Positions 32,889 to 41,539 of a DNA stretch of 64,000 nt are shown piece after piece. Position 1 is the first letter of the stretch. Every line of letters starts with the position of its first letter. The stretch comes from a virus. The notes below the pieces were generated by a model that was not told the DNA's origin, did no database searches, and was given only the letters and a program-made list of their open reading frames with translations. Position numbers and translations under genes: made by a program. The stretch lies in the IMG/VR virus record IMGVR_UViG_3300049215_000771, positions 62,001 to 126,000 of that record; one strand, given 5' to 3'.

Positions 32889-33300
32889 ATTTACGCCCGA
32901 CTATCTGGCGAAGCTGGAGGAACATTACCAGGAATTTCTGGACGATCCTCCTGAAGACACCAGGATCATCCCCGGCCTTCACGACAGCGAACCTTTCAAG
33001 CAGGTGTTCATGGCCGGCGACTGGCTTGCCGACCGCCTGCACGATTCCGGGGCGACGGACGATGAGATTCACAATATCACGTTCGCTCTCGGTCAGCGTT
33101 GTTTCGGTCAGTCTGACCCCTGGGAAGTTGCCAAGGCCAGTCTTCGTCGTTATTGGGAGGGGAAGGCTGACAAGCCTGGAATGAAGCTGGCGGAAGAAAT
33201 TTGTGCTGAAGTTTTTGGCGGCGACATGAAGGAACATATCGACACTCGCCAGCAACGCCGCAATGAGTTGTACGCCAAGTACAGCAAGTTTGTGGAGTGA
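32875..33300 (+). CDS. Protein of unknown function
   Basis: 141 aa, acidic and helical (FTPDYLAKLEEHYQEFLDD, EIHNITFALGQRCFG). No family recognised; in one unit with neighbours. Confidence 0.6.
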   Translation: MPRPEFTPDYLAKLEEHYQEFLDDPPEDTRIIPGLHDSEPFKQVFMAGDWLADRLHDSGATDDEIHNITFALGQRCFGQSDPWEVAKASLRRYWEGKADKPGMKLAEEICAEVFGGDMKEHIDTRQQRRNELYAKYSKFVE

Positions 33301-33302
33301 CC

Positions 33303-33614
33303 ATGTTTTCCGCCGAAGATTTCACCGTTCAAAACTCGGAATTTCTCATCCGGCGTGGCTGGCGCATGTGGAGTCGTTCGGACTTGTTCGAGGGCAAGAT
33401 GTTGTTGCTTTGCCCGGTGGATGATTTCAAGAACATCCCCAAGGGAACCAGGATGACGCATATTTGCGGTGGACATGCGGTGAAGGGCAAAGACAAGATC
33501 ACAATGGACCACAAGGGCGGCGTGCTGGCTTACGGCATTTTGCTGGAAGACATCATTGTTCCCGACGAGAACAAGAAGTACCGAAGCATCGACGATTTTT
33601 CCGAACCTGGCTAA
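33303..33614 (+). CDS. Small protein with C-terminal KYRSIDD tag
   Basis: 103 aa from ATG 33303 (GGAG at good spacing). Strand-rich body (RRGWRMWSRSDLFEGKMLLL, GTRMTHICGGHAVKG). The last residues are KKYRSIDDFSEPG, a peptide shared with three other unrelated genes in this window. Function unknown. Confidence 0.65.
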   Translation: MFSAEDFTVQNSEFLIRRGWRMWSRSDLFEGKMLLLCPVDDFKNIPKGTRMTHICGGHAVKGKDKITMDHKGGVLAYGILLEDIIVPDENKKYRSIDDFSEPG

Positions 33615-33694
33615 TCGGCTAAAGTCCCGCCCAGCTTTGGTCGATATTACTGTAGAACGACAACGTAACTTTCAACAACGAACAGGAAACCATC

Positions 33695-35356
33695 ATGGGA
33701 CGTAAACTCGAAAAGTCCACCTACCCATCCGGCCACGGCCCGAACGATTTCCAGTGTTTCGGCCCGCCCGCCACCGAAGACGGGAATTTCGACACCTGCA
33801 AGATCGCCGACATGGGTTCCTTCTCCCAAGAGGAGAAAGATTCCAACAAGTATTATCACGCCGCCGTCGTCAAGTCGAAGATCAACGGCAACTACTACAC
33901 CTACTTCGAGTGGGGCCGGGTCGGGGCGTCCAAACCTGCTTTCCAGTTTGTCGAGTGTGGCAGCGAGGCCGACGCCCAGCGGGAATTCGCCGATCAGTGC
34001 CACGAGAAGAACGACAAGCGTGGCGTTTGGACAACCGTGGCGGGCCATCGCACGCTGACGGCCAAACCCAAGAAGGACGTGTATCTCGTCCGCCAACTCG
34101 CCACCCGTTCCACGGGTCTGCCCGATGCCAAAACCATCAAGCACACTGAGGGCGCAAAGCCGAAGCCGAAGCCCGGCAAGCCCGACGATGCCAGCGCTAC
34201 CGACAAGCCGACGAAGAAGGAAGCGAAACCAGCGGCCCCAGCCCGTCGTGCCGATCCAGTCACCAGTAAATTGCTTCAGGATTTGATCGGCGGCACGATC
34301 TCCTACACCCGTGGGAGCATGGCCGACGACTCGATTCCGACGCAAAATGCCATCGACATCGCTCGTGATGTTCTCACCGAGGCCGAGAAGCGACTGTTGA
34401 AGGTCGGCAACAGCCTCGATGACCAGATCGCCGACAAGGAACTTCGCCAGTTGTCCGGGGAACTGTACCGTCGCATCCCGAAGAAGAAGCCGGTTGGGAC
34501 GCCGGACAAGGTGTGGATTCTGTCCAGCGAGAATATCTTCTCCTGGCGGAACGACCTGGACGCCTTCGAGTCGGCGTTGTCGGCCCAGGCCGGCATTGAC
34601 GAACAGGCCGGTCAGGTTGCCGATCCCTTCCACGGCCTGCCCCTCACGATGGAATACATCGACCCGAAAACGGAACTCGGCAAGTTCCTCTACTTCTGGT
34701 GGCCGAAGGCGACGGCCAATCGCCACTACCACCTGAAAGACATGAAGATCAAGAATATGTGGAAGGTGGACCGCTTCGGCGACCCGGAGAAGGTTCGCCG
34801 CTCGCAGGACCGCATCGCCACCGAGATCGGCAAGGCGGCGCTGAAGGAACGGCCCTTGTTCCAGCCGTCCGAACGCTACGATGTTCCCGACATCAACGAG
34901 CGCAAGCTGTTCGGTCAGACCAACACGGCGCTGTTGTTTCACGGCACCCGTTCCGTCAACGTGAAGGGCATCTTGGAGAAGTCGCTGTTGCTGCCGAAGC
35001 AACTGGTCGGCGTTTCCATCAACGGGGCCATGTTTGGCCCTGGTCTGTATTGGGCCGATGACTGGAAGAAGTCGGCAGGCTACACCAGCTTGTCGGGTTC
35101 GCTCTACTCGGCGGGCTATGGCGGGGTTGCCGGTCGCCATGCCTTCATGTTCGCCGCCGATGTCGTCGTGGGGCAGCCACACGTTGCTCCTGGGCCGCAC
35201 GGTTATACCAGCCCGCCGAAGGGCCATCACTGTGTCTTCGGTATGGGCCGCAACCACACCAGCAGCCGCCAGAACAGCGGCGTGGAGAACAACGAGTGGA
35301 TCGTGTTCTCCGGTGAACAGTGCCGTCTCCGCTACCTGGCGGAATTCACGGCGTAA
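33695..35356 (+). CDS. Poly(ADP-ribose) polymerase with WGR domain
   Basis: 553 aa, PARP1/2-like order. WGR domain about residues 45-120 (W73-G74-R75 in YFEWGRVGASKPAF). Low-complexity Lys/Pro linker 150-185. Regulatory helical domain about 190-300 (SKLLQDLIGGTISYTRGSM, LRQLSGELYRRIP). Catalytic domain about 320-553: LLFHGTRSVNVKGIL (H416), FGPGLYWADDWKKSAGYTS (Y452/Y463) and ENNEWIVFSGEQCRLRYL (E534), so the H-Y-E triad for polymer synthesis is complete. Uses NAD+ to modify proteins or nucleic acids. ADP-ribosylglycohydrolases at 42579 and 60635 could reverse it. Target unknown. Confidence 0.93.
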   Translation: MGRKLEKSTYPSGHGPNDFQCFGPPATEDGNFDTCKIADMGSFSQEEKDSNKYYHAAVVKSKINGNYYTYFEWGRVGASKPAFQFVECGSEADAQREFADQCHEKNDKRGVWTTVAGHRTLTAKPKKDVYLVRQLATRSTGLPDAKTIKHTEGAKPKPKPGKPDDASATDKPTKKEAKPAAPARRADPVTSKLLQDLIGGTISYTRGSMADDSIPTQNAIDIARDVLTEAEKRLLKVGNSLDDQIADKELRQLSGELYRRIPKKKPVGTPDKVWILSSENIFSWRNDLDAFESALSAQAGIDEQAGQVADPFHGLPLTMEYIDPKTELGKFLYFWWPKATANRHYHLKDMKIKNMWKVDRFGDPEKVRRSQDRIATEIGKAALKERPLFQPSERYDVPDINERKLFGQTNTALLFHGTRSVNVKGILEKSLLLPKQLVGVSINGAMFGPGLYWADDWKKSAGYTSLSGSLYSAGYGGVAGRHAFMFAADVVVGQPHVAPGPHGYTSPPKGHHCVFGMGRNHTSSRQNSGVENNEWIVFSGEQCRLRYLAEFTA

Positions 35357-35370
35357 CCATCACGATGATC

Positions 35371-35404
35371 TAACGGAGTGGGATGGAAAATTCCCACTCC
35401 GTTA
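35371..35404 (+). repeat. 13-bp inverted repeat after the PARP gene
   Basis: TAACGGAGTGGGA (35371-35383) and its reverse complement (35392-35404) enclose an 8-nt loop. No T-run follows; could be a weak terminator or an RNA-processing hairpin just upstream of the next ribosome site. Confidence 0.7.
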
Positions 35405-35417
35405 CTTGGAGGAAACC

Positions 35418-36668
35418 ATGAGAAACGAAGAACAGGCCAAGCAACTCTACATCCCGGAGAAGTTGGCAGTCGGGTTCCAGAAACGTGAAGGAACCTACAA
35501 CGGGATGCTGGCCTACGTCATCTACTACGACAAGACCGGGACGCTTCGGAAAGAAAAATCCTGGCAGTCGTGGCGTGACAAGAAGATCAAGGCGCAGGAG
35601 ATCGAGAACAAGCCCACCGAAGGCTTCGTCCTCAACAAGAAGGTCGGCGGCTACAAGTCGCACTGGAACTTCCGGGACGCCCACGTTCGGGTGTACGATC
35701 CCAGGGGTTTCGAGTTCGAGATTTCAGTCCCGAACCTGTTGTTCATCCTCCGTGAAGGGGCTTGCTCGCCCGGCAAGGGGTTGGAAGGCCAGTTCGTGTA
35801 CGCCTGGGAAGGCACCGAGTTGGTGTTGCTGCCCTGCCATTCGGTGGACTACAAGAACAGCCAGAACTTCACCGACCTTCAGGGCAAGTCGGTCGGGGCG
35901 AAGGAACTGAAGGAAGGGGTGACGTACCTCACGAAAAAGCAGGAGGAACTGACCTACCTGGGCAAGTTCGACTACCACTTCCAGTACAATATCGCCCGCA
36001 ACCACTACTACGGGATGCAGTCGTATGCTCACTACAGGGGCTATGACGTGAACGAGGAGTGGAAGCACCCGCCCAAGAAGGACCAGAAGGGCGTCGTCAA
36101 GCGCTACGTTTTCTGGAATGGCAAGGAATTCGTCTACCTGAACGATCTCAAGTCGCTCGGTACGGCCAAGGACGACGGCGTTCATCCCGACTTCGCCGAG
36201 TTGGTGGACAAGTACAACAAATCCCCGCACGGCAGCAAGGTGGTGAAACTCTTCTTGAAGGAAGTCCCCGGCAAGAAGAACCCCGACCACTGGCAGAACC
36301 AGGAAGAAGACTGGTTCTACGAGGACTCGGACGGCACGTTTGTCGAATGCCAGACCTATTACGCCTGGAACAGCGCCCGCAACAAGCGTGACGTGATCGA
36401 ATACATCCAGGCACAGGCCAAGTGGTATATCGACGAGAAGACCGGCCTGCTGACCAGGAAGGAATACAACGCCATCTGTTATTCCAAGGACGTGGAACAG
36501 AAAAACAGGCAGGAGTACAACCACAAGACCGGGCGATACGAAACCATCAAGAACACGATGGAATGGCGTGAGCCGACGAACTTCCGCCTGTTCGCCCAAA
36601 CCGAGAACGGCGGCAAGCATCGGGCTTGTGGGCCGAGCTACAAGAACGCTTTCGAGAAGGAAAAATAA
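35418..36668 (+). CDS. Protein of unknown function, 416 aa
   Basis: TTGGAGG precedes ATG 35418. The sequence is rich in aromatic residues, Lys and short strands, with repeated W/Y-x-x patterns (YVFWNGKEFVYLNDLKSL, WQNQEEDWFYEDSDGTF). It is soluble, with no known motif. The composition is similar to the 372-aa protein at 62488. It may be a structural or internal virion protein; no evidence. Confidence 0.7.
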   Translation: MRNEEQAKQLYIPEKLAVGFQKREGTYNGMLAYVIYYDKTGTLRKEKSWQSWRDKKIKAQEIENKPTEGFVLNKKVGGYKSHWNFRDAHVRVYDPRGFEFEISVPNLLFILREGACSPGKGLEGQFVYAWEGTELVLLPCHSVDYKNSQNFTDLQGKSVGAKELKEGVTYLTKKQEELTYLGKFDYHFQYNIARNHYYGMQSYAHYRGYDVNEEWKHPPKKDQKGVVKRYVFWNGKEFVYLNDLKSLGTAKDDGVHPDFAELVDKYNKSPHGSKVVKLFLKEVPGKKNPDHWQNQEEDWFYEDSDGTFVECQTYYAWNSARNKRDVIEYIQAQAKWYIDEKTGLLTRKEYNAICYSKDVEQKNRQEYNHKTGRYETIKNTMEWREPTNFRLFAQTENGGKHRACGPSYKNAFEKEK

Positions 36669-36847
36669 TGGCCCATCGTGGCTATTACGGTGGCCGAAAG
36701 TCTCGTCTGAAACATTTGACGGGCGAGACTTTCGACACCGCTGCGAAGAAAAAACCAAAACGGCATCCAAACAAGGAGAAAGATCGTGGCAAAGACCGAC
36801 AAAAAGACACTCGAACTGATCGAGCAAGTGAAACGGGATCGGGCTGA
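36668..36847 (+). CDS. Small, highly basic protein
   Basis: 59 aa; ATG overlaps the previous stop (TAATG) with AAGGA upstream. Gly/Arg/Lys-rich (MAHRGYYGGRKSRLKHLTG), likely nucleic-acid binding. Overlaps the next gene by 62 nt. Confidence 0.45.
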   Translation: MAHRGYYGGRKSRLKHLTGETFDTAAKKKPKRHPNKEKDRGKDRQKDTRTDRASETGSG

Positions 36848-37229
36848 AATCGCCAAGCTGGACAAGCCCAGCTACAAGACCAACTGCTCGTTCACCTACA
36901 TCGAAGGGAACCGGGGCAGCGCAACCAACATTCACGTCGAAACGGACGTGAAGAAACTGATCCTGATGGCGGCGTTCCTGACGGAGAAGGAAAATTCCTA
37001 CAAGGGAGCGGCCAAGCTGCTCGGTGTGGAGAAGATTCCTGATTTCACCTGGGACGGCTACACCGTCGCCGAATGGCTGCAAGACCTGAAGACCCGCATC
37101 AGCAAGGTTCAGATTTCCAGCAAGAAAGCGAAGCTGGAGGCGCTGGAAGCCCGGCTGAAGAAGATCATCAGCCCGGAACTTCAGGCCGAACTGGAACTGG
37201 CCGATATTGAGAAGGAGTTGGGGGACTAA
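36786..37229 (+). CDS. Protein of unknown function with coiled coil
   Basis: 147 aa from GTG 36786 (AAGGAG upstream). Helical; the C-terminal third (LKTRISKVQISSKKAKLEAL ... ARLKKIISPELQAELELAD) is predicted coiled coil by heptad pattern. Unknown role. Confidence 0.65.
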   Translation: MAKTDKKTLELIEQVKRDRAEIAKLDKPSYKTNCSFTYIEGNRGSATNIHVETDVKKLILMAAFLTEKENSYKGAAKLLGVEKIPDFTWDGYTVAEWLQDLKTRISKVQISSKKAKLEALEARLKKIISPELQAELELADIEKELGD

Positions 37230-37238
37230 TCTTGCCGC

Positions 37239-37270
37239 ACGACTGCCTGGGGAATTCCCCAGGCAGTCGT
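37239..37270. repeat. 32-bp perfect palindrome
   Basis: ACGACTGCCTGGGGAA (37239-37254) followed directly by its reverse complement (37255-37270). As RNA it makes a hairpin with almost no loop; as DNA it is a candidate protein-binding or cruciform site. It lies 10 bases after a stop codon. The rest of the gap to 37352 shows no clear promoter. Confidence 0.85.
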
Positions 37271-37352
37271 ATACCCCCTGCGAAAATATGCGAGTTTCCG
37301 AACCTAGTGGATATTCGCCGGTCTTCTGAGTAGAAAGGGGGTTACGTTACCC

Positions 37353-37559
37353 ATGAAAAGCAAGATCGTTCTGGAGCAGCACGGAGCTACGATTAGCCCT
37401 GTGCCAGCGGGCAAGGCACAATATGATGTCGTTGCCCTTCACAACCGCACTCGTCCCTTGATCGGCGAGACTCTGACCGAGGAAGACGTGAAGAAGCTGC
37501 TGGCCGATGCCCGTGGCAACTTGACCGTCGAGATCAAGCCGTCCAAGAAGCGGCGCTAA
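37353..37559 (+). CDS. Small protein of unknown function
   Basis: 68 aa with AAAGGGGG upstream. LIGETLTEEDVKKLLADARG and a basic end (KPSKKRR). Unknown. Confidence 0.6.
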   Translation: MKSKIVLEQHGATISPVPAGKAQYDVVALHNRTRPLIGETLTEEDVKKLLADARGNLTVEIKPSKKRR

Positions 37560-37602
37560 CCAACACCTTCAACCACCATCCAACAAAAAAGGAACCATCA
37601 AC

Positions 37603-38391
37603 ATGGCTACCGCAGGAGTCCGCCCCGTTGTCGAACAGGTCTGTGATGAGCAGGTCCACAACGGCGGCATGTTCACCGCCCACGATATTACCCTGGAGGT
37701 CCGCAACCGGGGGCATCGTGTGGGGCATCACGAAGTTCGAGACGCCGTTCACGACTATTTCGCTCGTGGCGGTATGGGTGTCGCATATACCCGCACCACT
37801 ATCAGCGTTCCCGCAGGTGGCACGCCCTTCCTGTATCACCGCACCGCCGACGATCCGGCCACTTACGGCAATATCCGTGGCGTCGGCCTGGTCCCCAATC
37901 CGTCCGTCAATACGATCTCCGTTCCGCCCCCGTCCAGTATCGCCAGCACCGATGACGACGAGGAAGACGACGAAGAAGATGAAGACGATGAAGACGACGA
38001 CGTGGTGGACCCCAGCGCCCTGGGCTTGCCCAATTCCGTTGCAGGCGTGGCCGTCGCAAGCCGGCCCAAGACTCACCACAAGTCCAAGTCGGCCAACAAG
38101 AACAAGCTGGTCGGTCGCACTGTTGATGGCCGTGCAACGCTGTCGTTGCCCTCGCCGTTGGTTCGGGCTGCTGGGTTCAATCCTGGCGACAAGGTGTACG
38201 CTACCGGCGTCCCTGATGGCGTGGAAGTCACCTTACACCCGACCAGTGCCGCCCTGTGTCGCAAATACACCGTGGACAACCACGGCCATATCCGCCTGAC
38301 GCAAGGTCTGTTGAAGCGTGCCGGCATTCCTGGTGGCGCTTACGATGTGTCGGGCGACAATACCAAGATCACGGTCAAACTTCACAAGTAA
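37603..38391 (+). CDS. Winged-helix plus AbrB-like regulator candidate
   Basis: 262 aa. Residues 1-60 look like a winged helix (MFTAHDITLEVRNRGHRVG, HHEVRDAVHDYF). Residues about 115-135 are an acidic D/E run. The C-terminal part has two similar swapped-hairpin-like segments (GRATLSLPSPLVRAAGFNPG and GHIRLTQGLLKRAGIPGG), as in AbrB/SpoVT DNA-binding folds. Probably a transcription regulator or chromosome-binding protein; inference. Confidence 0.65.
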   Translation: MATAGVRPVVEQVCDEQVHNGGMFTAHDITLEVRNRGHRVGHHEVRDAVHDYFARGGMGVAYTRTTISVPAGGTPFLYHRTADDPATYGNIRGVGLVPNPSVNTISVPPPSSIASTDDDEEDDEEDEDDEDDDVVDPSALGLPNSVAGVAVASRPKTHHKSKSANKNKLVGRTVDGRATLSLPSPLVRAAGFNPGDKVYATGVPDGVEVTLHPTSAALCRKYTVDNHGHIRLTQGLLKRAGIPGGAYDVSGDNTKITVKLHK

Positions 38392-38404
38392 CCAGAAAAC
38401 GGGC

Positions 38405-38433
38405 TTTACAACCAGGCTTTGCCGAAGTAATAT
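38405..38433 (+). promoter_or_regulatory. Promoter, TTTACA class
   Basis: -35 TTTACA (then ACCAGG), 17-bp spacer, -10 TAATAT (38428-38433), before the AAA+ ATPase. Confidence 0.72.
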
Positions 38434-38487
38434 CTGAGCATTGACAGCGAGCCTGGTTGTTATCCCAAATCACAACGGAGGATAGTG

Positions 38488-40164
38488 ATGAGCGACACCG
38501 TTACCCTGACCCTGGAAGAGTTGGAAGAAATCAAGGCCCAACTCGTCGAAATGGATGCCGTTCTCACTCGGCTCCTGGCCCAGCCCCTTGTTTATGCAAC
38601 GGTCGTGAAGGCCGACAACAAGTTTCATCTGGACGCCTTCGAGCAGGGCGACCGGATGTTGGTGATCGACAAGAACCTTCGCAAGCAGAAGAAGTTCTAC
38701 GGCAAGATCGCCAGCCAGGGCGTCGATGACGAGGGCTGGGTCATCTTGGAATATCCCACGGGCGGGCGTGACCGGCTCAACATCGGCCTCAACGGGGAAT
38801 TGCCGCAGGTGAAACTGATCGGCAAGGACGACGGCACCAACGTCGTCATCGCCCATGACGGCAAGCTGTTCGAGGTTCACGGCTTGCCGGGGAAGGAATT
38901 CCATCCGTCGTCCACCGTCAAGGTGGATATGGAAACGAAGCAAATCCACGACGATGCTGGCGTCAGCGCCGCTGGTGACGTGGCCTACATCAAGACCATC
39001 GTGGACGAGGAACACGTCGAAGTGGAGAGCAACGGCCACAGCCGGGTCGTCATCCACGGCGTCAAGGACGAGGAAGGCGAATCCGTCAAGATCGAGCCGG
39101 GCGACCGGGTGATGTTGGATCACACCAACACCATCACCGTCCGTGTTCTCGAAAAGGACAACGCCGACCGCTTCAACCTGATCGAGCAGCAGAACGTCAC
39201 CTGGGACCAGATCGCCGGCCTGGGCGACGTGAAGGAATCGCTCGTCGAAGCGCTGGAACTGCCCTACCAGCACCCGGACATCTTCAAGTTCTACAACAAG
39301 AAGCCGCCGAAGGGCGTGTTGCTCTACGGCCCTCCGGGTTGTGGCAAGACCCTGTGTGCCAAGGCCGCTGCCAACAGCATGGCCCGCATCCACGGCAAGG
39401 AAAACTACCAGTCCGGGTTCATTTACGTCAAAGGCCCGGAATTGTTGAGCAAGTGGGTCGGCCAGACCGAGGCCGAAATCCGCCAACTGTTCGTCCGTGG
39501 CCGGGAACACTACAAGAAGCACGGCTATCCCGCCTTGCTGTTCATCGACGAAGCCGACGCCATCCTCCCGATGAGGGGTTCCGGCAAGTCGTCGGACGTG
39601 GAAAATACCATCGTTCCGATGTTCCTGTCGGAAATGGACGGCCTGGAGGAAGCACACCTGATGGTGTTGCTCGCCACCAACCAGCCGAAGCGTCTGGACC
39701 CCGCCGTGACTCGTGAAGGTCGTGTGGACCGGAAGGTTCGTGTCGGTCGTCCGACCGCCAAGAACGCACACGAATACTTCAACCTGCACATGAAGGGGAT
39801 TCCGGTCGCCGAGGGGTTCGAGGCGGAAGAACTGACGGCCCTGACGATCCGTGACCTGTTCAGCGAGAAGCGGGGTCTGTACACCGTCCAGTACAAGAAG
39901 CAGACCCATCTGTTCAAGCTGGGCGATGCCGTCAGCGGCTCGATGATCGCAACCATCGTGGATCACGCCACGAGCCAGGCCATGAAGCGTGACCTGCACG
40001 CCGGCACGCAAACGGGTGTGAACCACACCGACTTCCAGGACGCCGTGAACGGAATCTTCAAGCATCACGTCGAACTCAACCCGACGTTCGATCTCGAAGA
40101 ATTCTGTGATGCCAACAGCATCAACCGGAACGAGGCGACGTTCTCGAAACTGGTTCACGCATAA
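38488..40164 (+). CDS. ARC/Mpa/PAN-like AAA+ proteasomal ATPase
   Basis: 558 aa. N-terminal coiled coil (LTLEELEEIKAQLVEMDAVL), then two OB-fold-like beta regions (about 35-230), then one AAA+ module: Walker A LLYGPPGCGKTLCAKAAA, pore-loop area YVKGPELLSKWVGQTEAE, Walker B LLFIDEADAILPMRG, arginine fingers near REGRVDRKVRVGRP. The layout is that of bacterial ARC/Mpa ATPases that feed the 20S proteasome. The C-terminus (SKLVHA) lacks the usual HbYX-type docking end, so a proteasome partner is doubtful. May unfold or remodel proteins by itself. Confidence 0.88.
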   Translation: MSDTVTLTLEELEEIKAQLVEMDAVLTRLLAQPLVYATVVKADNKFHLDAFEQGDRMLVIDKNLRKQKKFYGKIASQGVDDEGWVILEYPTGGRDRLNIGLNGELPQVKLIGKDDGTNVVIAHDGKLFEVHGLPGKEFHPSSTVKVDMETKQIHDDAGVSAAGDVAYIKTIVDEEHVEVESNGHSRVVIHGVKDEEGESVKIEPGDRVMLDHTNTITVRVLEKDNADRFNLIEQQNVTWDQIAGLGDVKESLVEALELPYQHPDIFKFYNKKPPKGVLLYGPPGCGKTLCAKAAANSMARIHGKENYQSGFIYVKGPELLSKWVGQTEAEIRQLFVRGREHYKKHGYPALLFIDEADAILPMRGSGKSSDVENTIVPMFLSEMDGLEEAHLMVLLATNQPKRLDPAVTREGRVDRKVRVGRPTAKNAHEYFNLHMKGIPVAEGFEAEELTALTIRDLFSEKRGLYTVQYKKQTHLFKLGDAVSGSMIATIVDHATSQAMKRDLHAGTQTGVNHTDFQDAVNGIFKHHVELNPTFDLEEFCDANSINRNEATFSKLVHA

Positions 40165-40177
40165 AAAATGCCGAACC

Positions 40178-40227
40178 AAACACAAAGACCCGGCGTCTCT
40201 CATGTAGACGCTGGGTCTTTTGTGTTT
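40178..40227 (+). terminator. Long intrinsic terminator
   Basis: A stem of about 20 bp (AAACACAAAGACCC ... GGGTCTTTTGTGTTT) with one G-T wobble closes a 7-nt loop. The descending arm runs straight into the -35 of promoter P40225. Confidence 0.88.
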
Positions 40228-40253
40228 ACAAGGCATGATTCTTGGGGTATGAT
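40225..40253 (+). promoter_or_regulatory. Promoter, TTTACA class
   Basis: -35 TTTACA, 17-bp spacer ending CTTGGGG, -10 TATGAT (40248-40253), six bases before ATG 40260. Confidence 0.72.
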
Positions 40254-40259
40254 ACAGCC

Positions 40260-41489
40260 ATGTTCAATCTCTCCGAGGCGCTGGAGGCTCTGAAGGGCCA
40301 CGACGAGTTTGCAATCAAGGCTTATGACGGCCTGGTTACGCTTGACTACATTTTATGCTTCCCAGGCTCGTTCGATGCCGCAGAAGCCGAAATCGTGGCT
40401 CGTGGAGAGGCACAGGCTCACCGGGATGCAGAAATTCGCCGGAACTGTCGAGGGGTGACTTTCGACGAAAAGACTGGCGAGATCGTGTCTTTGCCGCTGC
40501 ACAAGTTTTTCAACATCGGCCAGACCGAGCAAACGCAGTTCCGCCACTTAACGTCCTGCAAGGCACGGATTTACGAGAAGATGGATGGTTCGATGATCCA
40601 CTTCTTCGTCCACCCGCACCGTCAGGAGTTGCTGGCGTCCACCTGCCGCTCGACGCAAACGCCCCAGGCGCAGGAGTCGCTGGGGCTGGCGAAGAAGAAC
40701 CAGCTTGTCTACGGCAAGATTCTCGCTATCATCGGTGAGGGTTGGACTCCGGTTTTCGAGTACGTCGCTGCACACAACCAGATCGTGGTGCAATATCCAC
40801 GTCCCCGGTTGGTGTATCTGATCTCTCGTCACCGGAAGACGGGCGAGTATAAGTTCCACGAAGGGTTCCCGGATACGGCAACGTATTTTGAGTTTCCCTT
40901 CCAGGACATCAACAACTACTTGGACCGCAAGGAATTCGAGGGCTACGTTTGCCACCTGGAATTCACGGAAGATGTTTCGTGCATCAAGGCGAAGAAGGGT
41001 GACAAGACGATTGTGAAGGCCAAGACGCCCTGGTACTTGGAGCGTCACCGGGCAGTGGATGCCCTGATGAGGCCGACCTACAAGTTGTACCAGGTCGTGT
41101 TCGATGGTGTCATGGACGACCTGTTGCCAACGGCTCCTGATCGGTTCAAGCCGAAGCTGGTTGGAATCTACGAAGAGGCGCAGCGTGATCTACTGAACGA
41201 GCAGCGCCGTGTTGAGAAGTTGTTCGATCTTTCGTTGGCGGCAGTGGAATCCGTTTGGAGCAGGACGTTCTCTCACGGAAAGCTGCCGGAACGCAAGATG
41301 GATCGGGTTCTCCGCAAGGCGTTCGTTGAGTACATCCAGCAGCACTACAAGTCGGATTTCTCTCTGCTGATGGCCCTGTATCTCGGCAATGACCCGTCTC
41401 CCACCATCAAGGACCGATTGATGGAAGGGTACAAGCTAAAGTACCCAAATCGGCTTTTTGCTGATTTGGAAGAAGAAGCTGTCGCATGA
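40260..41489 (+). CDS. RNA ligase, T4 Rnl1-like
   Basis: 409 aa from ATG 40260. NCRGVTFDEKTGEIVSLPL and HKFFNIGQTEQ precede motif I ARIYEKMDGSMIHFF (Lys in K-M-D-G-S), followed by TPVFEYVAAHNQIV (motif III), EGYVCHL (motif IV) and TIVKAKTPWYLERH (motif V). The helical C-terminal domain matches the Rnl1 length. T4 Rnl1 repairs tRNA cut by host anticodon nuclease. Confidence 0.9.
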   Translation: MFNLSEALEALKGHDEFAIKAYDGLVTLDYILCFPGSFDAAEAEIVARGEAQAHRDAEIRRNCRGVTFDEKTGEIVSLPLHKFFNIGQTEQTQFRHLTSCKARIYEKMDGSMIHFFVHPHRQELLASTCRSTQTPQAQESLGLAKKNQLVYGKILAIIGEGWTPVFEYVAAHNQIVVQYPRPRLVYLISRHRKTGEYKFHEGFPDTATYFEFPFQDINNYLDRKEFEGYVCHLEFTEDVSCIKAKKGDKTIVKAKTPWYLERHRAVDALMRPTYKLYQVVFDGVMDDLLPTAPDRFKPKLVGIYEEAQRDLLNEQRRVEKLFDLSLAAVESVWSRTFSHGKLPERKMDRVLRKAFVEYIQQHYKSDFSLLMALYLGNDPSPTIKDRLMEGYKLKYPNRLFADLEEEAVA

Positions 41490-41539
41490 AGCTATTTTCG
41501 CCCACGGATGGGCCTTCTTCACAACTAGGGGAAACGGAC

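Noticed and set aside
33647-37082. Two long minus-strand frames (536 and 452 codons)
   Set aside because: Shadows of the PARP gene and the 416-aa gene.
38470-40236. 588-codon minus-strand frame
   Set aside because: Shadow of the ARC-like ATPase gene, which has complete AAA+ motifs.
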